From contig NZ_MUNZ01000101.1 of assembly GCF_002001205.1 (NCBI RefSeq), forward strand, positions 62,001 to 126,000: DNA of 64,000 nt, read 5' to 3'. Position numbers and translations under genes: made by a program. This stretch comes from Hydrogenophaga sp. A37. GTDB taxonomy: Bacteria; Pseudomonadota; Gammaproteobacteria; Burkholderiales; Burkholderiaceae_C. Shown here piece by piece: positions 33,320 to 43,427 of this stretch (within the stretch, counting starts at the first letter, position 1; each line of letters begins with the position of its first letter). The notes under the pieces are model-generated. The model was not told the origin of the DNA and did not search any database. It saw only the letters and a program-made list of their open reading frames with translations.

Positions 33320-33393
33320 GGCGCGATAGCAAATCGGTTATGCAACGGATTGCAAATCCGTCTAGCCCGGTTCGACTCCGGGTCGCGCCTCCA
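33320..33393 (+). tRNA. tRNA-Cys (anticodon GCA)
   Basis: Acceptor GGCGCGA pairs with TCGCGCC, followed by T and CCA. The anticodon stem ACGGA/TCCGT holds the loop TTGCAAA (anticodon GCA). The T-arm is CCCGGTTCGACTCCGGG. It lies between the two tRNA-Gly copies. Confidence 0.97.
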
Positions 33394-33416
33394 TTCAGCA
33401 ACTGGTTTTTGACCAT

Positions 33417-33492
<76 letters not shown>

Positions 33493-33499
33493 ATCTCCA

Positions 33500-33528
33500 A
33501 AAAATGGGAAGCGCTGCTTCCCATTTTT
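33500..33528 (+). terminator. Intrinsic terminator after tRNA-Gly copy 2
   Basis: TGGGAAGC pairs with GCTTCCCA around GCT, extended by A/T flanks and ending in five T residues. The stem is a diverged copy of the one after tRNA-Gly copy 1, with a different loop. Confidence 0.88.
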
Positions 33529-33633
33529 GTTTCTGCGCAGGCGTCCCTTCGTCTCTTCAAGCGTCCTTCGTGACACCAGTGATCACCGACTCGACCATAG
33601 GCGATGCGGGTGAACCTGCGACAATCACCTGCG

Positions 33634-33722
33634 GCCTCGATGGTGAAATTGGTAGACACAGCGGACTTAAAATCCGCCGGCTTTAAACGGCCGTACCGGT
33701 TCGACCCCGGTTCGAGGCACCA
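33634..33722 (+). tRNA. tRNA-Leu (anticodon TAA)
   Basis: Class II tRNA. Acceptor GCCTCGA pairs with TCGAGGC, followed by A and CCA. The anticodon stem GCGGA/TCCGC holds the loop CTTAAAA (anticodon TAA, UUA/UUG codons). The variable arm is CGGCTTTAAACGGCCG-like and the T-arm is ACCGGTTCGACCCCGGT. It lies downstream of the second terminator, 42 bases before the next gene. Confidence 0.97.
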
Positions 33723-33764
33723 CCCCCTAGGCTTTTGCGGTTTTCGTCGCTACAGTGAGTTTCC

Positions 33765-34388
33765 ATGACCCGATACAACGCGCCTTTTGAAATCCATGTG
33801 CATGGGGACGTGCCCCTGCGCGAGGATGTGGCCTACAGCCAGATTCAGGATGCGCTCAAGCCGCTTTGGCAGTACGCTGGCGCGCGTTCGCTTGCCGCTG
33901 CCGCCGAAAGCGCCTACGAAGACGAACCCGGCATCCGGTTCGATGCCGAGGCCCACGTGCTGCAGATGTGCTGGACCGTGCCCGGTGACGAAGACTTCCG
34001 TCAAGTGATCGAAGAGGCCTGCATGGGGTTGAATGACATTGCGGCTGCTGGCGCACCTCTGGAAGTGTCGTTCTACGACACCGAGTTCGATGAAGAGGAC
34101 GAGTCATCGGAAGAAGAGGCTCGTGACGACTTCATGATGTGTTTTGTCGGTCCGACGCCAGCGGCCATCATGCAGGCTCAGCGCGACCTGCTGGTAGAAG
34201 ATGTGGTGCACGTCATGGAACGGCATTTCGACGCCTCTGAGCTGGGCAGCGTGGTGGCCGCCATCGACAGGTTGTTCACGGAGCGCTTCGATGCGCTTGT
34301 GAGTTCCATGCAGTTGGGGAAACCACCCCGCGGGCATGGAGGATCGTCCGGCCATGGTGGCGGGCGCAAGCCTCGGCACCTCCATTGA
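33765..34388 (+). CDS. Conserved hypothetical protein with acidic linker and Gly/His-rich tail
   Basis: Cytosolic protein of 207 residues; no family name that I can give with confidence. Residues about 1-100 look like a small alpha/beta domain (FEIHVHGDVPLREDV, then VLQMCWTVPGDEDF). Residues 105-122 are strongly acidic (EFDEEDESSEEEARDD), followed by a helical part (about 130-180). The end is Gly/His/Arg-rich (GHGGSSGHGGG), which might bind metal or be disordered. No signal peptide or membrane helix. It follows tRNA-Leu(TAA) and precedes an MFS gene; neither gives a functional hint. Confidence 0.8.
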   Translation: MTRYNAPFEIHVHGDVPLREDVAYSQIQDALKPLWQYAGARSLAAAAESAYEDEPGIRFDAEAHVLQMCWTVPGDEDFRQVIEEACMGLNDIAAAGAPLEVSFYDTEFDEEDESSEEEARDDFMMCFVGPTPAAIMQAQRDLLVEDVVHVMERHFDASELGSVVAAIDRLFTERFDALVSSMQLGKPPRGHGGSSGHGGGRKPRHLH

Positions 34389-34463
34389 CGCCCGAGCCTC
34401 GTTTGTTCCCGGCGTGCCTCCATCAAGGCGGGCGCGTTCCAGCAATCTCCGAATAGGATCTGG

Positions 34464-35762
34464 ATGAAGGTGTTTTCTACCGACGCCCTCAACCCGGGCG
34501 TTCGCAAGCGTGAGCTGTTGGGGTGGGCGATGTACGACTTCGCCAACTCGGGTTACACCACGGTTGTTCTCACGGCCGTTTTTGCCGCCTATTTCGTTGG
34601 TGCTGTGGCGGGCGGTGCTCCTTGGGCAACGTTTGCTTGGACAGCTGCGCTCAGTGCCTCGCACGTGATCGTCATGCTGAGCATGCCGGCCATCGGTGCC
34701 TGGGCTGACCGGCATGGTGCCAAGAAGCGACTGTTGGTCTTCATCACCGCGGGTTGCGTAACAACCACTGCGGCGCTCTCGCTGGTGTCGCCGGGCGGCG
34801 TGGCACTCGCCATCGGGTTGGTCATCGCGTCCAACGTCTTCTTCTCATGGGGTGAGTCATTGATCGCGGCGTTTCTGCCCGAGCTGGCTCGGCCCGAGTC
34901 CATGGGCCGTGTCAGTGGCTGGGGCTGGAGTTTTGGCTATCTGGGCGGCATGTTGGCGTTGGGCTTGAGCTTGGTGATCGTGCTGCAGTCTCAGGCCGCA
35001 GGAAGGACCGCTGAGCAATTTGTGCCGCTGACCATGTTGGTCACTGCGACGCTGTTCGCGGTGGCTTCCTTGTTCACGTTCGGCCTGCTGCGAGAGCGCA
35101 CGATGCCCAGCCAAAGTCAGGCGTTGGGCAGCTTGTGGTCTTCCTGGCGGAACCTGCTCGGTACCTACCGACGTGCCAAACGATACAAGGACTACATGTG
35201 GCTGTTGGCTTGCGCGGTCGCCTATCAAGGCGGGGTAGCGGTCACGATCGCTCTCGCGGCCATCTACGCCGAACAGGTGATTGGCTTCGCGCAGCAGGAG
35301 ACGATGGTGCTGATCTTTGTGCTGAACATCGCCGCTGCGCTGGGGGCCTTTGCGTTTGGCTACTGGCAGGACCGCATCGGTCACAAGCTGGCCCTGGGCA
35401 TCACGCTGGTCGGGTGGATGGCGACTTGCGCCATTGCGGCGCTCACCACCACCAAAGGCGGTTTCTGGTACGCCGCCGTCATTGCCGGGTTGTGCATGGG
35501 ATCCAGCCAGTCGTCCGGCCGCGCCATGGCCGGTCTCTTCGCGCCGCCAGCCCAACTGGCCGAGTTCTATGGTCTCTGGACATTTGCGACGCGCCTGGCC
35601 AGCATCATCGGACCCTTGACCTACGGTGCCATTACTTGGGCCACCGACGGCAATCAACGCCTGGCCATCGCATCAACCGCGGTGTTGTTTGCCGTGGGGC
35701 TGGTGTTGCTCCAGCCGGTGAACATGGCGCGTGGCCGCCAGGCCGCCCTGGCCATCGATTGA
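34464..35762 (+). CDS. MFS transporter, UMF1/Atg22-like family
   Basis: Twelve-helix major-facilitator protein of 432 residues. The opening 'LLGWAMYDFANSGYTTVVLTAVF' (about 14-36) is characteristic of the UMF1 family, related to fungal Atg22 vacuolar amino-acid effluxers. A GAWADRHGAKKRLL motif between helices 2 and 3 (about 80) is the MFS loop. GFAFGYWQDRIGHK-like sequence repeats it in the second half (about 295). Substrate not known. Convergent with murI. Confidence 0.87.
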   Translation: MKVFSTDALNPGVRKRELLGWAMYDFANSGYTTVVLTAVFAAYFVGAVAGGAPWATFAWTAALSASHVIVMLSMPAIGAWADRHGAKKRLLVFITAGCVTTTAALSLVSPGGVALAIGLVIASNVFFSWGESLIAAFLPELARPESMGRVSGWGWSFGYLGGMLALGLSLVIVLQSQAAGRTAEQFVPLTMLVTATLFAVASLFTFGLLRERTMPSQSQALGSLWSSWRNLLGTYRRAKRYKDYMWLLACAVAYQGGVAVTIALAAIYAEQVIGFAQQETMVLIFVLNIAAALGAFAFGYWQDRIGHKLALGITLVGWMATCAIAALTTTKGGFWYAAVIAGLCMGSSQSSGRAMAGLFAPPAQLAEFYGLWTFATRLASIIGPLTYGAITWATDGNQRLAIASTAVLFAVGLVLLQPVNMARGRQAALAID

Positions 35763-35774
35763 GGGGCGCGCCAG

Positions 35775-36602
35775 TCAGCAAGCCAGGTGCTGGCCCCGAA
35801 CCTGCAAACCCAGCCAACGTTGGGCGGCCCGTTCCAGTGGTTCCGGATCACCCGTGGACAGCAATGTGACCCCCGGAACGACGACCCGCTGGGTTTCAGG
35901 AAGGGGCAATGCTTCCAGCACCTGGCGCGTGCGTCGCGCCACCGGTGCACCGGTTTCCACCATCGTGACGTTCGGACCGCAGAGCGCCTGCAAAATCTCT
36001 GAAGCGAAAGGGTAGTGGGTGCAGCCGAGCACCAAGGTGTCCATCGGGGCTGAAGTGCCCGCATGAGACCGAAGTGCTTCGATGTAGCGCTGACTCAGCG
36101 TGTGAATGTCGGACTGGTCGTCCCGCTCGATGGCGTCAGCCAGGCCATCACAGGCCTGGAAGCTGAAGTGCAGTGGCTTGCTGGCCTCGCTCTCGAGCCG
36201 GTCACGCAGTCTCGCGAAGCGTGCGCTCTCCACGGTGCCGCGCGTGGCGAGCACGCCCACATGACCGCTGCGCGTGAGGGCTGCTGCCGGCTTGAGCGCC
36301 GGCTCGACCCCGACGATGGGCCACCCCAGATGCTGCTCGCGCAGGCCTTCGATGGCCAGCGCGGTGGCGGTATTGCAGGCCACCACCAGCGCGTCGATGT
36401 GAAATGTTTCGCGCAGGCGCTGGGTGATGCGGTGCGCTCGCTCGGCCACTTGCTCCGCACTGCGTTCGCCATAGGGAGCGTGAGAGCCGTCGGCGAGGTA
36501 GACAAAGTGCGCCTGCGGCATTTCGCCGAGCAGGGCCTTGAGCACGCTCAGGCCGCCGACCCCGCTGTCGAATACCCCGACCGTGAAGCCACTGGAATTC
36601 AA
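35775..36602 (-). CDS. murI: Glutamate racemase
   Basis: Makes D-glutamate for peptidoglycan; 275 residues from a TTG start at 36602. FTVGVFDSGVGGLSVL opens the protein, catalytic Cys pairs are VACNTATA (about 75) and VLGCTHYPF (about 188), and substrate loop YLADGSHAPYGERS lies near residue 40. The TTG overlaps the fumarase stop (TTGA), fitting coupled translation. A GTG at 36656 would add 18 residues lying inside the fumarase gene. It is downstream of the class I fumarase gene on the same strand, so the two are probably co-transcribed. Confidence 0.93.
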   Translation of the reverse strand: MNSSGFTVGVFDSGVGGLSVLKALLGEMPQAHFVYLADGSHAPYGERSAEQVAERAHRITQRLRETFHIDALVVACNTATALAIEGLREQHLGWPIVGVEPALKPAAALTRSGHVGVLATRGTVESARFARLRDRLESEASKPLHFSFQACDGLADAIERDDQSDIHTLSQRYIEALRSHAGTSAPMDTLVLGCTHYPFASEILQALCGPNVTMVETGAPVARRTRQVLEALPLPETQRVVVPGVTLLSTGDPEPLERAAQRWLGLQVRGQHLAC

Positions 36603-38152
36603 GCGCTGGCGACTGAGATGCCCTTGAACTCGCCCGAGGCGATGCGCTTGCTCCACTCGGCCGGGCCGGTGATGTGGGCGCTGGTGCCGCCCGCGTCCAC
36701 CGCGACGGTGACCGGCATGTCTACCACGTCGAATTCGTAGATGGCTTCCATGCCGAGGTCGGCAAAGCCCACCACCTGGGCGGTCCTGATGGCCTTGGAG
36801 ACCAGGTAGGCCGCGCCGCCCACGGCCATCAAGTAAGCCGACTTGTGCTTCTTGATCGCCTCGATGGCGACGGGGCCACGTTCGGCCTTGCCGACCATGG
36901 CGATCAGTCCGGTCTGGGCCAGCATCATTTCGGTGAAGCCATCCATGCGCGTGGCGGTGGTGGGGCCGGCGGGGCCGACCGCTTCGCCCTTGACAGGATC
37001 AACGGGGCCGACGTAGTAGATGACGCGGTTGGTGAAGTCCACCGGCAGCGTCTCGCCCTTGGCCAGCATGTCCTGGATGCGCTTGTGCGCAGCGTCGCGG
37101 CCGGTGAGCATCTTGCCGTTGAGCAGCAGGGTGTCGCCCGGCTTCCAGCTCGCCACTTCGGCGGCCGTGAGGGCGTTGAGGTCCACCTTTTTGCTTTTCA
37201 CATAGTCGGGTGTCCAGGCCACGTCGGGCCACAAATCCAGGCTCGGCGGGTCGATGTAGACCGGGCCGCTGCCGTCGAGCACGAAGTGGGCGTGGCGCGT
37301 GGCGGCGCAGTTGGGGATCATGGCCACGGGCTTGCTGGCCGCGTGCGTGGGGTACATCTTGATCTTGATGTCGAGCACGGTGGTCAGGCCGCCCAGGCCC
37401 TGCGCGCCAATGCCGAGTGCGTTGACCTTCTCGAACAGCTCCAGGCGCATTTCTTCGACCTTGCTGAGCTTCTCGCCCTTGGACGCCTTGGCCTGCAGCT
37501 CGTACATGTCCAGGTCGTCCATCAGGCTTTCCTTTGCCATGAGCACGGCCTTCTCGGCGGTGCCACCGATGCCGATGCCCAGCATGCCCGGCGGGCACCA
37601 GCCTGCGCCCATGGTCGGCACGGTTTTGAGCACCCAGTCGACCACGTTGTCGCCGGGGTTGAGCATGACCATCTTGGACTTGTTCTCCGAGCCGCCGCCC
37701 TTGGCCGCCACGGTCACTTCCACCGTGTTGCCGGGCACGATCTCGGTGAAGATCACGGCGGGGGTGTTGTCCTTGGTGTTCTTGCGGTCGAATTGCGGGT
37801 CGGCCACGACGCTGGCGCGCAGCGTGTTGTCGGGGTGGTTGTAGCCGCGGCGAACGCCTTCGTTGATGGCGTCGTCCAGGCTGCCCGTGAAGCCTTCCCA
37901 GCGCACGTCCATGCCTACCTTGAGGAACACGTTGACGATGCCGGTGTCTTGGCAGATCGGGCGGTGGCCGGTGGCGCTCATCTTGCTGTTGGTCAAGATC
38001 TGCGCGATCGCGTCCTTGGCGGCGGCGCTCTGCTCGCGCTCATAGGCGCGGGCCAGGTGGGCGATGTAGTCGGCCGGGTGGTAGTAGCTGATGTACTGCA
38101 GGGCGGCGGCAACGGATTCGATCAGGTCGTTCTGGCGGATGCTCGTGGTCAT
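36599..38152 (-). CDS. fumA: Fumarate hydratase, class I (iron-sulfur)
   Basis: Oxygen-sensitive [4Fe-4S] enzyme interconverting fumarate and malate; 517 residues, with fused alpha and beta domains. Cluster cysteines fit PICQDTGIV (about 63), [16 protein letters not shown] (about 190) and PNCAATRH (about 278). The C-terminal beta domain begins near residue 340 and includes [23 protein letters not shown]. It is divergent from the class II fumarase gene fumC and probably shares a transcript with murI. The symbol follows the single-polypeptide class I type; fumB naming would be equally valid. Confidence 0.95.
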   Translation of the reverse strand: MTTSIRQNDLIESVAAALQYISYYHPADYIAHLARAYEREQSAAAKDAIAQILTNSKMSATGHRPICQDTGIVNVFLKVGMDVRWEGFTGSLDDAINEGVRRGYNHPDNTLRASVVADPQFDRKNTKDNTPAVIFTEIVPGNTVEVTVAAKGGGSENKSKMVMLNPGDNVVDWVLKTVPTMGAGWCPPGMLGIGIGGTAEKAVLMAKESLMDDLDMYELQAKASKGEKLSKVEEMRLELFEKVNALGIGAQGLGGLTTVLDIKIKMYPTHAASKPVAMIPNCAATRHAHFVLDGSGPVYIDPPSLDLWPDVAWTPDYVKSKKVDLNALTAAEVASWKPGDTLLLNGKMLTGRDAAHKRIQDMLAKGETLPVDFTNRVIYYVGPVDPVKGEAVGPAGPTTATRMDGFTEMMLAQTGLIAMVGKAERGPVAIEAIKKHKSAYLMAVGGAAYLVSKAIRTAQVVGFADLGMEAIYEFDVVDMPVTVAVDAGGTSAHITGPAEWSKRIASGEFKGISVASA

Positions 38153-38282
38153 GGTGGGGCAATGGTGGGGACGTGGACAAGGCGTGCCTTGCTGGTGGCG
38201 CGGCGCAAGGTCTGCTACGGTGGGATCAGCCCGTTATTTTGACAGGCCCAGCCTTTCACCGGCTGACGACTGGAGCCAAGCC

Positions 38283-39668
38283 ATGAACACCCGGACCGAA
38301 CGCGACAGCATGGGGCAGATCGATGTGCCCGCAGACCGACTGTGGGGCGCGCAAACCCAGCGCTCACTCGAACACTTCGACATTTCCGGTGAGCACCTGC
38401 CGGTGGAGTTGATCCGCGCGCTGGCGCAGGTGAAGCGGGCCTGCGCGGTGGTGAACCCGTCGCTGGCCGGGTTGGATGCGGGAATGGCGCAGGCCATCGT
38501 GGCGGCGACCGACGAGGTGATCGCTGGGCGGCACAGGGCCGAATTTCCGCTGGTGGTCTGGCAGACCGGCTCCGGCACCCAGAGCAACATGAACCTGAAC
38601 GAGGTGCTGGCCAACCGCGCCAGCGAATTGCTGGGCGGCGCGAGGGGAGAAGACCGGCGGGTGCACCCGAACGACGACGTGAACCGCAGCCAGTCGTCCA
38701 ACGACGTGTTCCCCACCGCCATGCACCTGGCGGCGGTGGAGGGGTTGACGCAGCGCCTGCTGCCGGCCTTGGCGGGTTTGCGCGAAACCCTGGCCGCGAA
38801 GGCCGTGGCCTTTGACGACATCGTGAAGATCGGCCGCACCCACTTGCAGGACGCCACCCCCCTCACGCTGGGGCAGGAGATCTCGGGCTGGGTGGCGCAG
38901 CTGTCGCACGCCGAACGTCATGTGCGCGCCGCGCTGCCGCACCTGAGCGAGCTGGCGCTGGGCGGCACTGCGGTGGGGACCGGGCTCAACGCGCCGCCGG
39001 GCTTTGCTGACGAGGTGGCGGCTGAGCTGGCCCGCCACACCGGGTTGCCGCTGGTCAGTGCGCCCAACAAGTTTGAAGCACTCGCCAGCTGCGACGCGCT
39101 GGTGCACGCCCACGGTGCGCTCAAGGGCCTGGCGGCGAGCCTGATGAAGATCGCCAACGACGTGCGATGGCTCGCCAGCGGGCCGCGCAGCGGGCTGGGT
39201 GAGCTGTCGATTCCCGAGAACGAGCCGGGTTCGTCCATCATGCCGGGCAAGGTGAACCCCACGCAGTGCGAGGCTCTCACCATGCTCTGCTGCCAGGTGA
39301 TGGGCAACGACGTGGCCATCAACATGGGTGGTGCGTCGGGCAACTTTGAGCTCAATGTGTTCCGCCCGATGGTGGCTCACAACTTTCTGCAGAGCGTGCG
39401 CCTGCTGGCCGATGGCATGCGAAGCTTTGATCACCACTGCGCCGTGGGCATCGAGCCGAACCGTGAGCGCATCAACGAACTGCTGGCGCGCTCGCTGATG
39501 CTGGTGACCGCGCTCAACCCGCACATCGGCTACGACCGGGCGGCACAGATCGCAAAGGTGGCGCACCAGAAAGGCATCACCCTGCGCGAGGCGGCGCTGG
39601 CTTTGGGTTTTGTCTCGGGCGAAGACTTTGACCGCTGGGTGGTGCCCGACCGGATGGTGGGTCGCTGA
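38283..39668 (+). CDS. fumC: Fumarate hydratase, class II
   Basis: Oxygen-stable, iron-free fumarase of 461 residues, unrelated in fold to the class I gene next door. The family signature [15 protein letters not shown] lies near residue 318; other conserved parts are [18 protein letters not shown] (about 97) and the [15 protein letters not shown] run (about 136). ATG at 38283 starts at [16 protein letters not shown], the usual N-terminus; in-frame codons upstream overlap the class I fumarase promoter region. The 130-base divergent gap must hold both promoters. Confidence 0.96.
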   Translation: MNTRTERDSMGQIDVPADRLWGAQTQRSLEHFDISGEHLPVELIRALAQVKRACAVVNPSLAGLDAGMAQAIVAATDEVIAGRHRAEFPLVVWQTGSGTQSNMNLNEVLANRASELLGGARGEDRRVHPNDDVNRSQSSNDVFPTAMHLAAVEGLTQRLLPALAGLRETLAAKAVAFDDIVKIGRTHLQDATPLTLGQEISGWVAQLSHAERHVRAALPHLSELALGGTAVGTGLNAPPGFADEVAAELARHTGLPLVSAPNKFEALASCDALVHAHGALKGLAASLMKIANDVRWLASGPRSGLGELSIPENEPGSSIMPGKVNPTQCEALTMLCCQVMGNDVAINMGGASGNFELNVFRPMVAHNFLQSVRLLADGMRSFDHHCAVGIEPNRERINELLARSLMLVTALNPHIGYDRAAQIAKVAHQKGITLREAALALGFVSGEDFDRWVVPDRMVGR

Positions 39669-39681
39669 GGCGTCGGGCGAA

Positions 39682-39703
39682 AAAAAGCGGCCACACGGGC
39701 CGC
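39682..39703 (-). terminator. Intrinsic terminator for the YqhA-family gene
   Basis: Read on the minus strand, GCGGCC pairs with GGCCGC around a 5-nt loop and is followed by a run of T residues (A run on the plus strand at 39680-39686). It lies between the converging fumC and YqhA-family genes. Confidence 0.8.
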
Positions 39704-39727
39704 ATTCGTGAAGGAATTGAGTGGCTC

Positions 39728-40327
39728 TCAGTGAGCGTCACCTGCAGGCTTGCTCATCAGCCGGTCGGTGAACGCGATCGCCATGGCGCTGAGCAGGAAC
39801 ACCACGTGAATGATGGTCTGCCACTGGAGCACCTGCTCAGAGTAGTTGGCGGCGTTGATGAAGGTCTTCAGCAGGTGGATGGAGCTGATGCCGATGATGG
39901 CCGTGGCCAGCTTCACCTTAAGCACCGAGGCGTTGACGTGGCTGAGCCACTCAGGCTGGTCCGGGTGGCTCTCCAGGTTCATGCGGCTCACGAAGGTCTC
40001 GTAACCTCCCACGATCACCATGATCAGCAGGTTGGAGATCATCACCACGTCGATCAGTGCCAGAACCACCAGCATGATGATGGTTTCGTTGAGCGCCGTG
40101 ACATCGAACGACTCCTTGTAGCCGATGCTCTTGACCAGGGCGGCCAGTGCGTCCTTGTTGCCAAAGGCGGCTTCGATCAGGTGCACCAACTCCACCCAGA
40201 AATGGAACACATAGATGCCCTGGGCCAGGATCAGCCCGAGATACAGGGGCAGTTGCAGCCAGCGGCTGGCGAAAATCAGGTTGGGCAGAGCCTGCAGATT
40301 GCCGTTGGTTTTGGGTGGGTGACTCAT
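39728..40327 (-). CDS. YqhA/UPF0114 family membrane protein
   Basis: Inner-membrane protein of 199 residues with four helices (about 24-45, 82-108, 135-160, 170-190). Family-typical runs are FASRWLQLPLYLGLILAQG near the N-terminus, MISNLLIMVIVGGYETFVSR in the middle and ATAIIGISSIHLLKTFI. Function is not established for the family. It is divergent from acs across 202 bases. Confidence 0.9.
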   Translation of the reverse strand: MSHPPKTNGNLQALPNLIFASRWLQLPLYLGLILAQGIYVFHFWVELVHLIEAAFGNKDALAALVKSIGYKESFDVTALNETIIMLVVLALIDVVMISNLLIMVIVGGYETFVSRMNLESHPDQPEWLSHVNASVLKVKLATAIIGISSIHLLKTFINAANYSEQVLQWQTIIHVVFLLSAMAIAFTDRLMSKPAGDAH

Positions 40328-40529
40328 TGAATGGCTGACAAAATGGGGTGGGCCGCTGGCGCGGGAAAACTTGAGCGCGATTGTAGGTCTCCATCACAAT
40401 ACCCTTGCGCTTGCACCATTCATCCTGATCCCCGATGACGGGTCCTGAATGCCCAAGTAAGCGGCTCGTAAGAGCCTTTGCGCACATTCGCCAGGTTCAC
40501 TGTTCCACACCCCAAGAGGAGACTTGCCC

Positions 40530-42524
40530 ATGTCAACGCCGTCATCGTCCATTGAATCGACCTTGGTTGAAAACCGTGTCTTCGAGCCCAGCGAAGCCTT
40601 CCGCAAGGGGGCTTGCATTTCCGGTATGGACGCGTACGACGCGCTGTGCGCCGAGGCAGAGAGCGACTTTGAAGGCTTCTGGGCCAAGCGCGCCCGTGAA
40701 ACCCTGACCTGGAGCAAACCTTTCACCAAGGTGCTCGACGAATCCAACAAGCCTTTCTACAAGTGGTTCGAAGATGGTGAGTTGAACGCCTCGTACAACT
40801 GCCTGGATCGCCACATGGGCACGCCGGTCGAAAACAAGACCGCAATCATTTTCGAGGCCGATGGTGGTGAAGTGACCAAGGTCACCTACAAAGAGTTGCT
40901 GGCCAAGGTGTCGCAATTTGCGAATGCTTTGAAGGTGCGTGGTGTGAAGAAGGGTGATCGCGTCGTCATCTACATGCCCATGACGATTGAAGGTGTGGTG
41001 GCCATGCAGGCCTGTGCCCGCATCGGCGCCACCCACAGTGTGGTGTTTGGTGGCTTCTCGGCCAAGGCGTTGCAGGAGCGCATCCAGAACGCCAGCGCCG
41101 TGGCGGTCATCACCGCCAACTACCAGCTGCGCGGTGGCAAGGAACTGCCGCTCAAGTCCATCGTGGACGAAGGCATTGCGATGGGCGGTTGTGAGTGCGT
41201 GAAGGACGTGATCGTGTTCCAGCGCACGCCCACCGCCGTCAACATGGTGGCCGGCCGCGACAGCTTCATGCACGAAGTCATGGACGCTGCCTCCAACGAT
41301 TGCCCCGCCGAAATGGTGAGCGCCGAGCACCCGCTGTTTGTCCTTTACACCTCAGGCTCCACCGGTACCCCCAAGGGTGTGCAGCACAGCACCGGCGGCT
41401 ACCTGCTGTGGGCCAACCTCACGATGAACTGGACCTTCGACCTGAAGGATTCCGACGTCTTCTGGTGCACGGCCGACATCGGCTGGATCACCGGCCACAC
41501 TTACGTGGCCTACGGCCCGCTGGCCGCTGGGGCCACGCAGATCGTGTTTGAAGGCGTGCCCACCTACCCGAACGCAGGTCGCTTCTGGCAGATGATCGAG
41601 AAGCACAAATGCACGATCTTCTACACGGCGCCGACCGCGATCCGCTCGCTGATCAAGGCCGCCGAAGGCGACGAGAAGGTGCACCCGGCGCGCTCGGACC
41701 TGAGCAGCCTGCGCCTCCTGGGCTCGGTGGGCGAGCCCATCAACCCCGAAGCCTGGATGTGGTACTACAAACACGTGGGTGGAGAGCGTTGCCCCATCGT
41801 GGACACCTTCTGGCAGACCGAGACCGGTGGCCACATGATCACCCCGCTGCCGGGCGCCACGCCGCTGGTGCCGGGTTCCTGCACGCTGCCGCTGCCGGGC
41901 ATCACCACCGCCATCGTCGACGAGACGGGCAACGATGTGCCCAATGGCGCGGGCGGCATTCTGGTCGTCAAGAAACCTTGGCCGTCAATGATCCGCACCA
42001 TCTGGGGCGACCCCGAGCGTTTCAAGAAGAGCTACTTCCCTGACGAGCTCAAAGGCTACTACTTGGCCGGTGACGGTGCGGTGCGCAGCGTGGATCGCGG
42101 CTATTTCCGCATCACGGGCCGCATCGACGACGTGCTGAACGTCTCGGGGCACCGAATGGGCACGATGGAGATCGAGTCGGCGCTGGTGGGCAAGACCGAC
42201 CTGGTGGCTGAAGCCGCTGTGGTGGGCCGCCCTGATGACCTGACCGGCGAGGCCATCGTGGCCTTCGTGGTGCTCAAGCGCTCGCGCCCCACGGGTGACG
42301 AAGCCAAAGCGATTGCCAAGGTGCTGCGCGACTGGGTGGGCAAGGAGATCGGCCCCATCGCCAAGCCGAAAGACATCCGCTTCGGTGACAACCTGCCCAA
42401 GACCCGGTCCGGCAAGATCATGCGCCGCCTGCTGCGCTCGATTGCCAAGGGCGAGGCCATCACACAGGACACATCCACCCTGGAGAACCCGGCCATCCTT
42501 GATCAGTTGTCCGAAAACAATTGA
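40530..42524 (+). CDS. acs: Acetyl-CoA synthetase
   Basis: AMP-forming acetate activation, 664 residues. Adenylation motifs are [19 protein letters not shown] (about 273), [12 protein letters not shown] (about 395), [12 protein letters not shown] (about 420) and the hinge '[18 protein letters not shown]' (about 528). The regulatory acetylatable lysine is in [13 protein letters not shown] near residue 625. The ATG at 40530 follows AAGAGGAG; a TTG two codons earlier is not needed. A strong bidirectional terminator follows. Confidence 0.96.
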   Translation: MSTPSSSIESTLVENRVFEPSEAFRKGACISGMDAYDALCAEAESDFEGFWAKRARETLTWSKPFTKVLDESNKPFYKWFEDGELNASYNCLDRHMGTPVENKTAIIFEADGGEVTKVTYKELLAKVSQFANALKVRGVKKGDRVVIYMPMTIEGVVAMQACARIGATHSVVFGGFSAKALQERIQNASAVAVITANYQLRGGKELPLKSIVDEGIAMGGCECVKDVIVFQRTPTAVNMVAGRDSFMHEVMDAASNDCPAEMVSAEHPLFVLYTSGSTGTPKGVQHSTGGYLLWANLTMNWTFDLKDSDVFWCTADIGWITGHTYVAYGPLAAGATQIVFEGVPTYPNAGRFWQMIEKHKCTIFYTAPTAIRSLIKAAEGDEKVHPARSDLSSLRLLGSVGEPINPEAWMWYYKHVGGERCPIVDTFWQTETGGHMITPLPGATPLVPGSCTLPLPGITTAIVDETGNDVPNGAGGILVVKKPWPSMIRTIWGDPERFKKSYFPDELKGYYLAGDGAVRSVDRGYFRITGRIDDVLNVSGHRMGTMEIESALVGKTDLVAEAAVVGRPDDLTGEAIVAFVVLKRSRPTGDEAKAIAKVLRDWVGKEIGPIAKPKDIRFGDNLPKTRSGKIMRRLLRSIAKGEAITQDTSTLENPAILDQLSENN

Positions 42525-42566
42525 CGTTCTGGCCCCATGCCTGACATTTGAAAAGTGCCAGGCAAC

Positions 42567-42597
42567 AAAAAACCCGCTGGTATCCAGCGGGTTTTTT
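42567..42597. terminator. Bidirectional terminator between acs and the cytochrome gene
   Basis: A perfect 14-bp stem (six A, CCCGCTGG; CCAGCGGG, six T) closes a TAT loop. T runs occur on both strands, so it can end acs and the convergent cytochrome c gene. Confidence 0.93.
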
Positions 42598-42617
42598 GTT
42601 TTGAGCGCAATCGTTGA

Positions 42618-42923
42618 TTACTTCAGGCTCAACACCCAGGCCGCGAGCTTCTTGGCGTCCGCGTCATTGACCTGGGCATTGGCTGGCATGGGGATCGCAC
42701 CCCAAACGCCAACGCCACCTTTCATGATCTTCGCGGCCAGCATGTCGGCGGCTTTGGCATCGCCAGCGTATTTTTTGGCGACGTCTTTGTAGGCAGGACC
42801 CACCAGCTTTTTGTCTGTCGCGTGGCAAGCCATGCAGTTCTTGGCGGTGGCCAGTGCCTGGTCGGCCATGGCAGGGGCAGAAATGGCGGCCATCGCAGCC
42901 ATAATCATCAGAGCGCGTTTCAT
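42618..42923 (-). CDS. Small periplasmic c-type cytochrome
   Basis: Class I cytochrome c of 101 residues. The signal peptide is residues 1-20 (MIMAAMAAISAPAMA). The haem motif is NCMACHAT near residue 29, followed by KLVGPAYKDVAKKYAG; the distal Met is in AIPMPANAQVND near residue 79. This is the cytochrome c551/c552 type, a soluble electron carrier to oxidases or nitrite reductase. The ATG at 42923 gives a normal signal peptide with AAGGACGAC ahead; a longer reading would disturb it. A 124-base divergent gap separates it from the next gene. Confidence 0.92.
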   Translation of the reverse strand: MKRALMIMAAMAAISAPAMADQALATAKNCMACHATDKKLVGPAYKDVAKKYAGDAKAADMLAAKIMKGGVGVWGAIPMPANAQVNDADAKKLAAWVLSLK

Positions 42924-43047
42924 GGTGTCGTCCTTTTGTGTGGAAGTGAACATCTCACAGAGCGCGATTTTAGCGAGTTGGCCTGGGTGTCTCGCGGGGG
43001 CTTACAGGAACTTGCCGAGCTTCATCGGACCTTTACCGGAGAGTGTG

Positions 43048-43287
43048 ATGTATTTGCTGATTCTGGGCGTCGCCCTGATGTTGTTGAAGTACCTGGAGAT
43101 CGGTTCCGTTGCCGGGCTGTCTTGGTGGTGGGTGCTGTCACCGTTTGCGTTGGCGGTGGCCTGGTGGGCATGGGCAGATGCCACGGGTTACACCAAGCGC
43201 AAGGAAATGGAAAAGATGGACCAGAAAAAACAGGATCGTATCGACAAGCAGCGCGAGGCTTTGGGCATCAAACCCAGGCGCCGCTGA
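43048..43287 (+). CDS. Small Trp-rich membrane protein (TIGR04438-like)
   Basis: Protein of 79 residues. Two short hydrophobic segments (about 1-15 and 22-43) carry a tryptophan cluster, GLSWWWVLSPFALAVAWWAWADATG, split here across the second helix. The C-terminus is a charged helix, KRKEMEKMDQKKQDR, ending GIKPRRR. A GGAGAG ribosome site precedes the ATG. This arrangement fits the small Trp-rich family common in Burkholderiales; its function is unknown. Confidence 0.85.
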   Translation: MYLLILGVALMLLKYLEIGSVAGLSWWWVLSPFALAVAWWAWADATGYTKRKEMEKMDQKKQDRIDKQREALGIKPRRR

Positions 43288-43427
43288 CCGCCTCCTCCAT
43301 GCGGCGGGCAGTGTCCACGCCAGTGCCGTGGCTGCTGCCGCCAACCCCGGGTCGCACAGGCCCTTGCGGGATAATTGAGGGCTGCGCTCCAAGTCCCAGT
43401 CCCACACGTCACTGAAGAAGCTTCATC

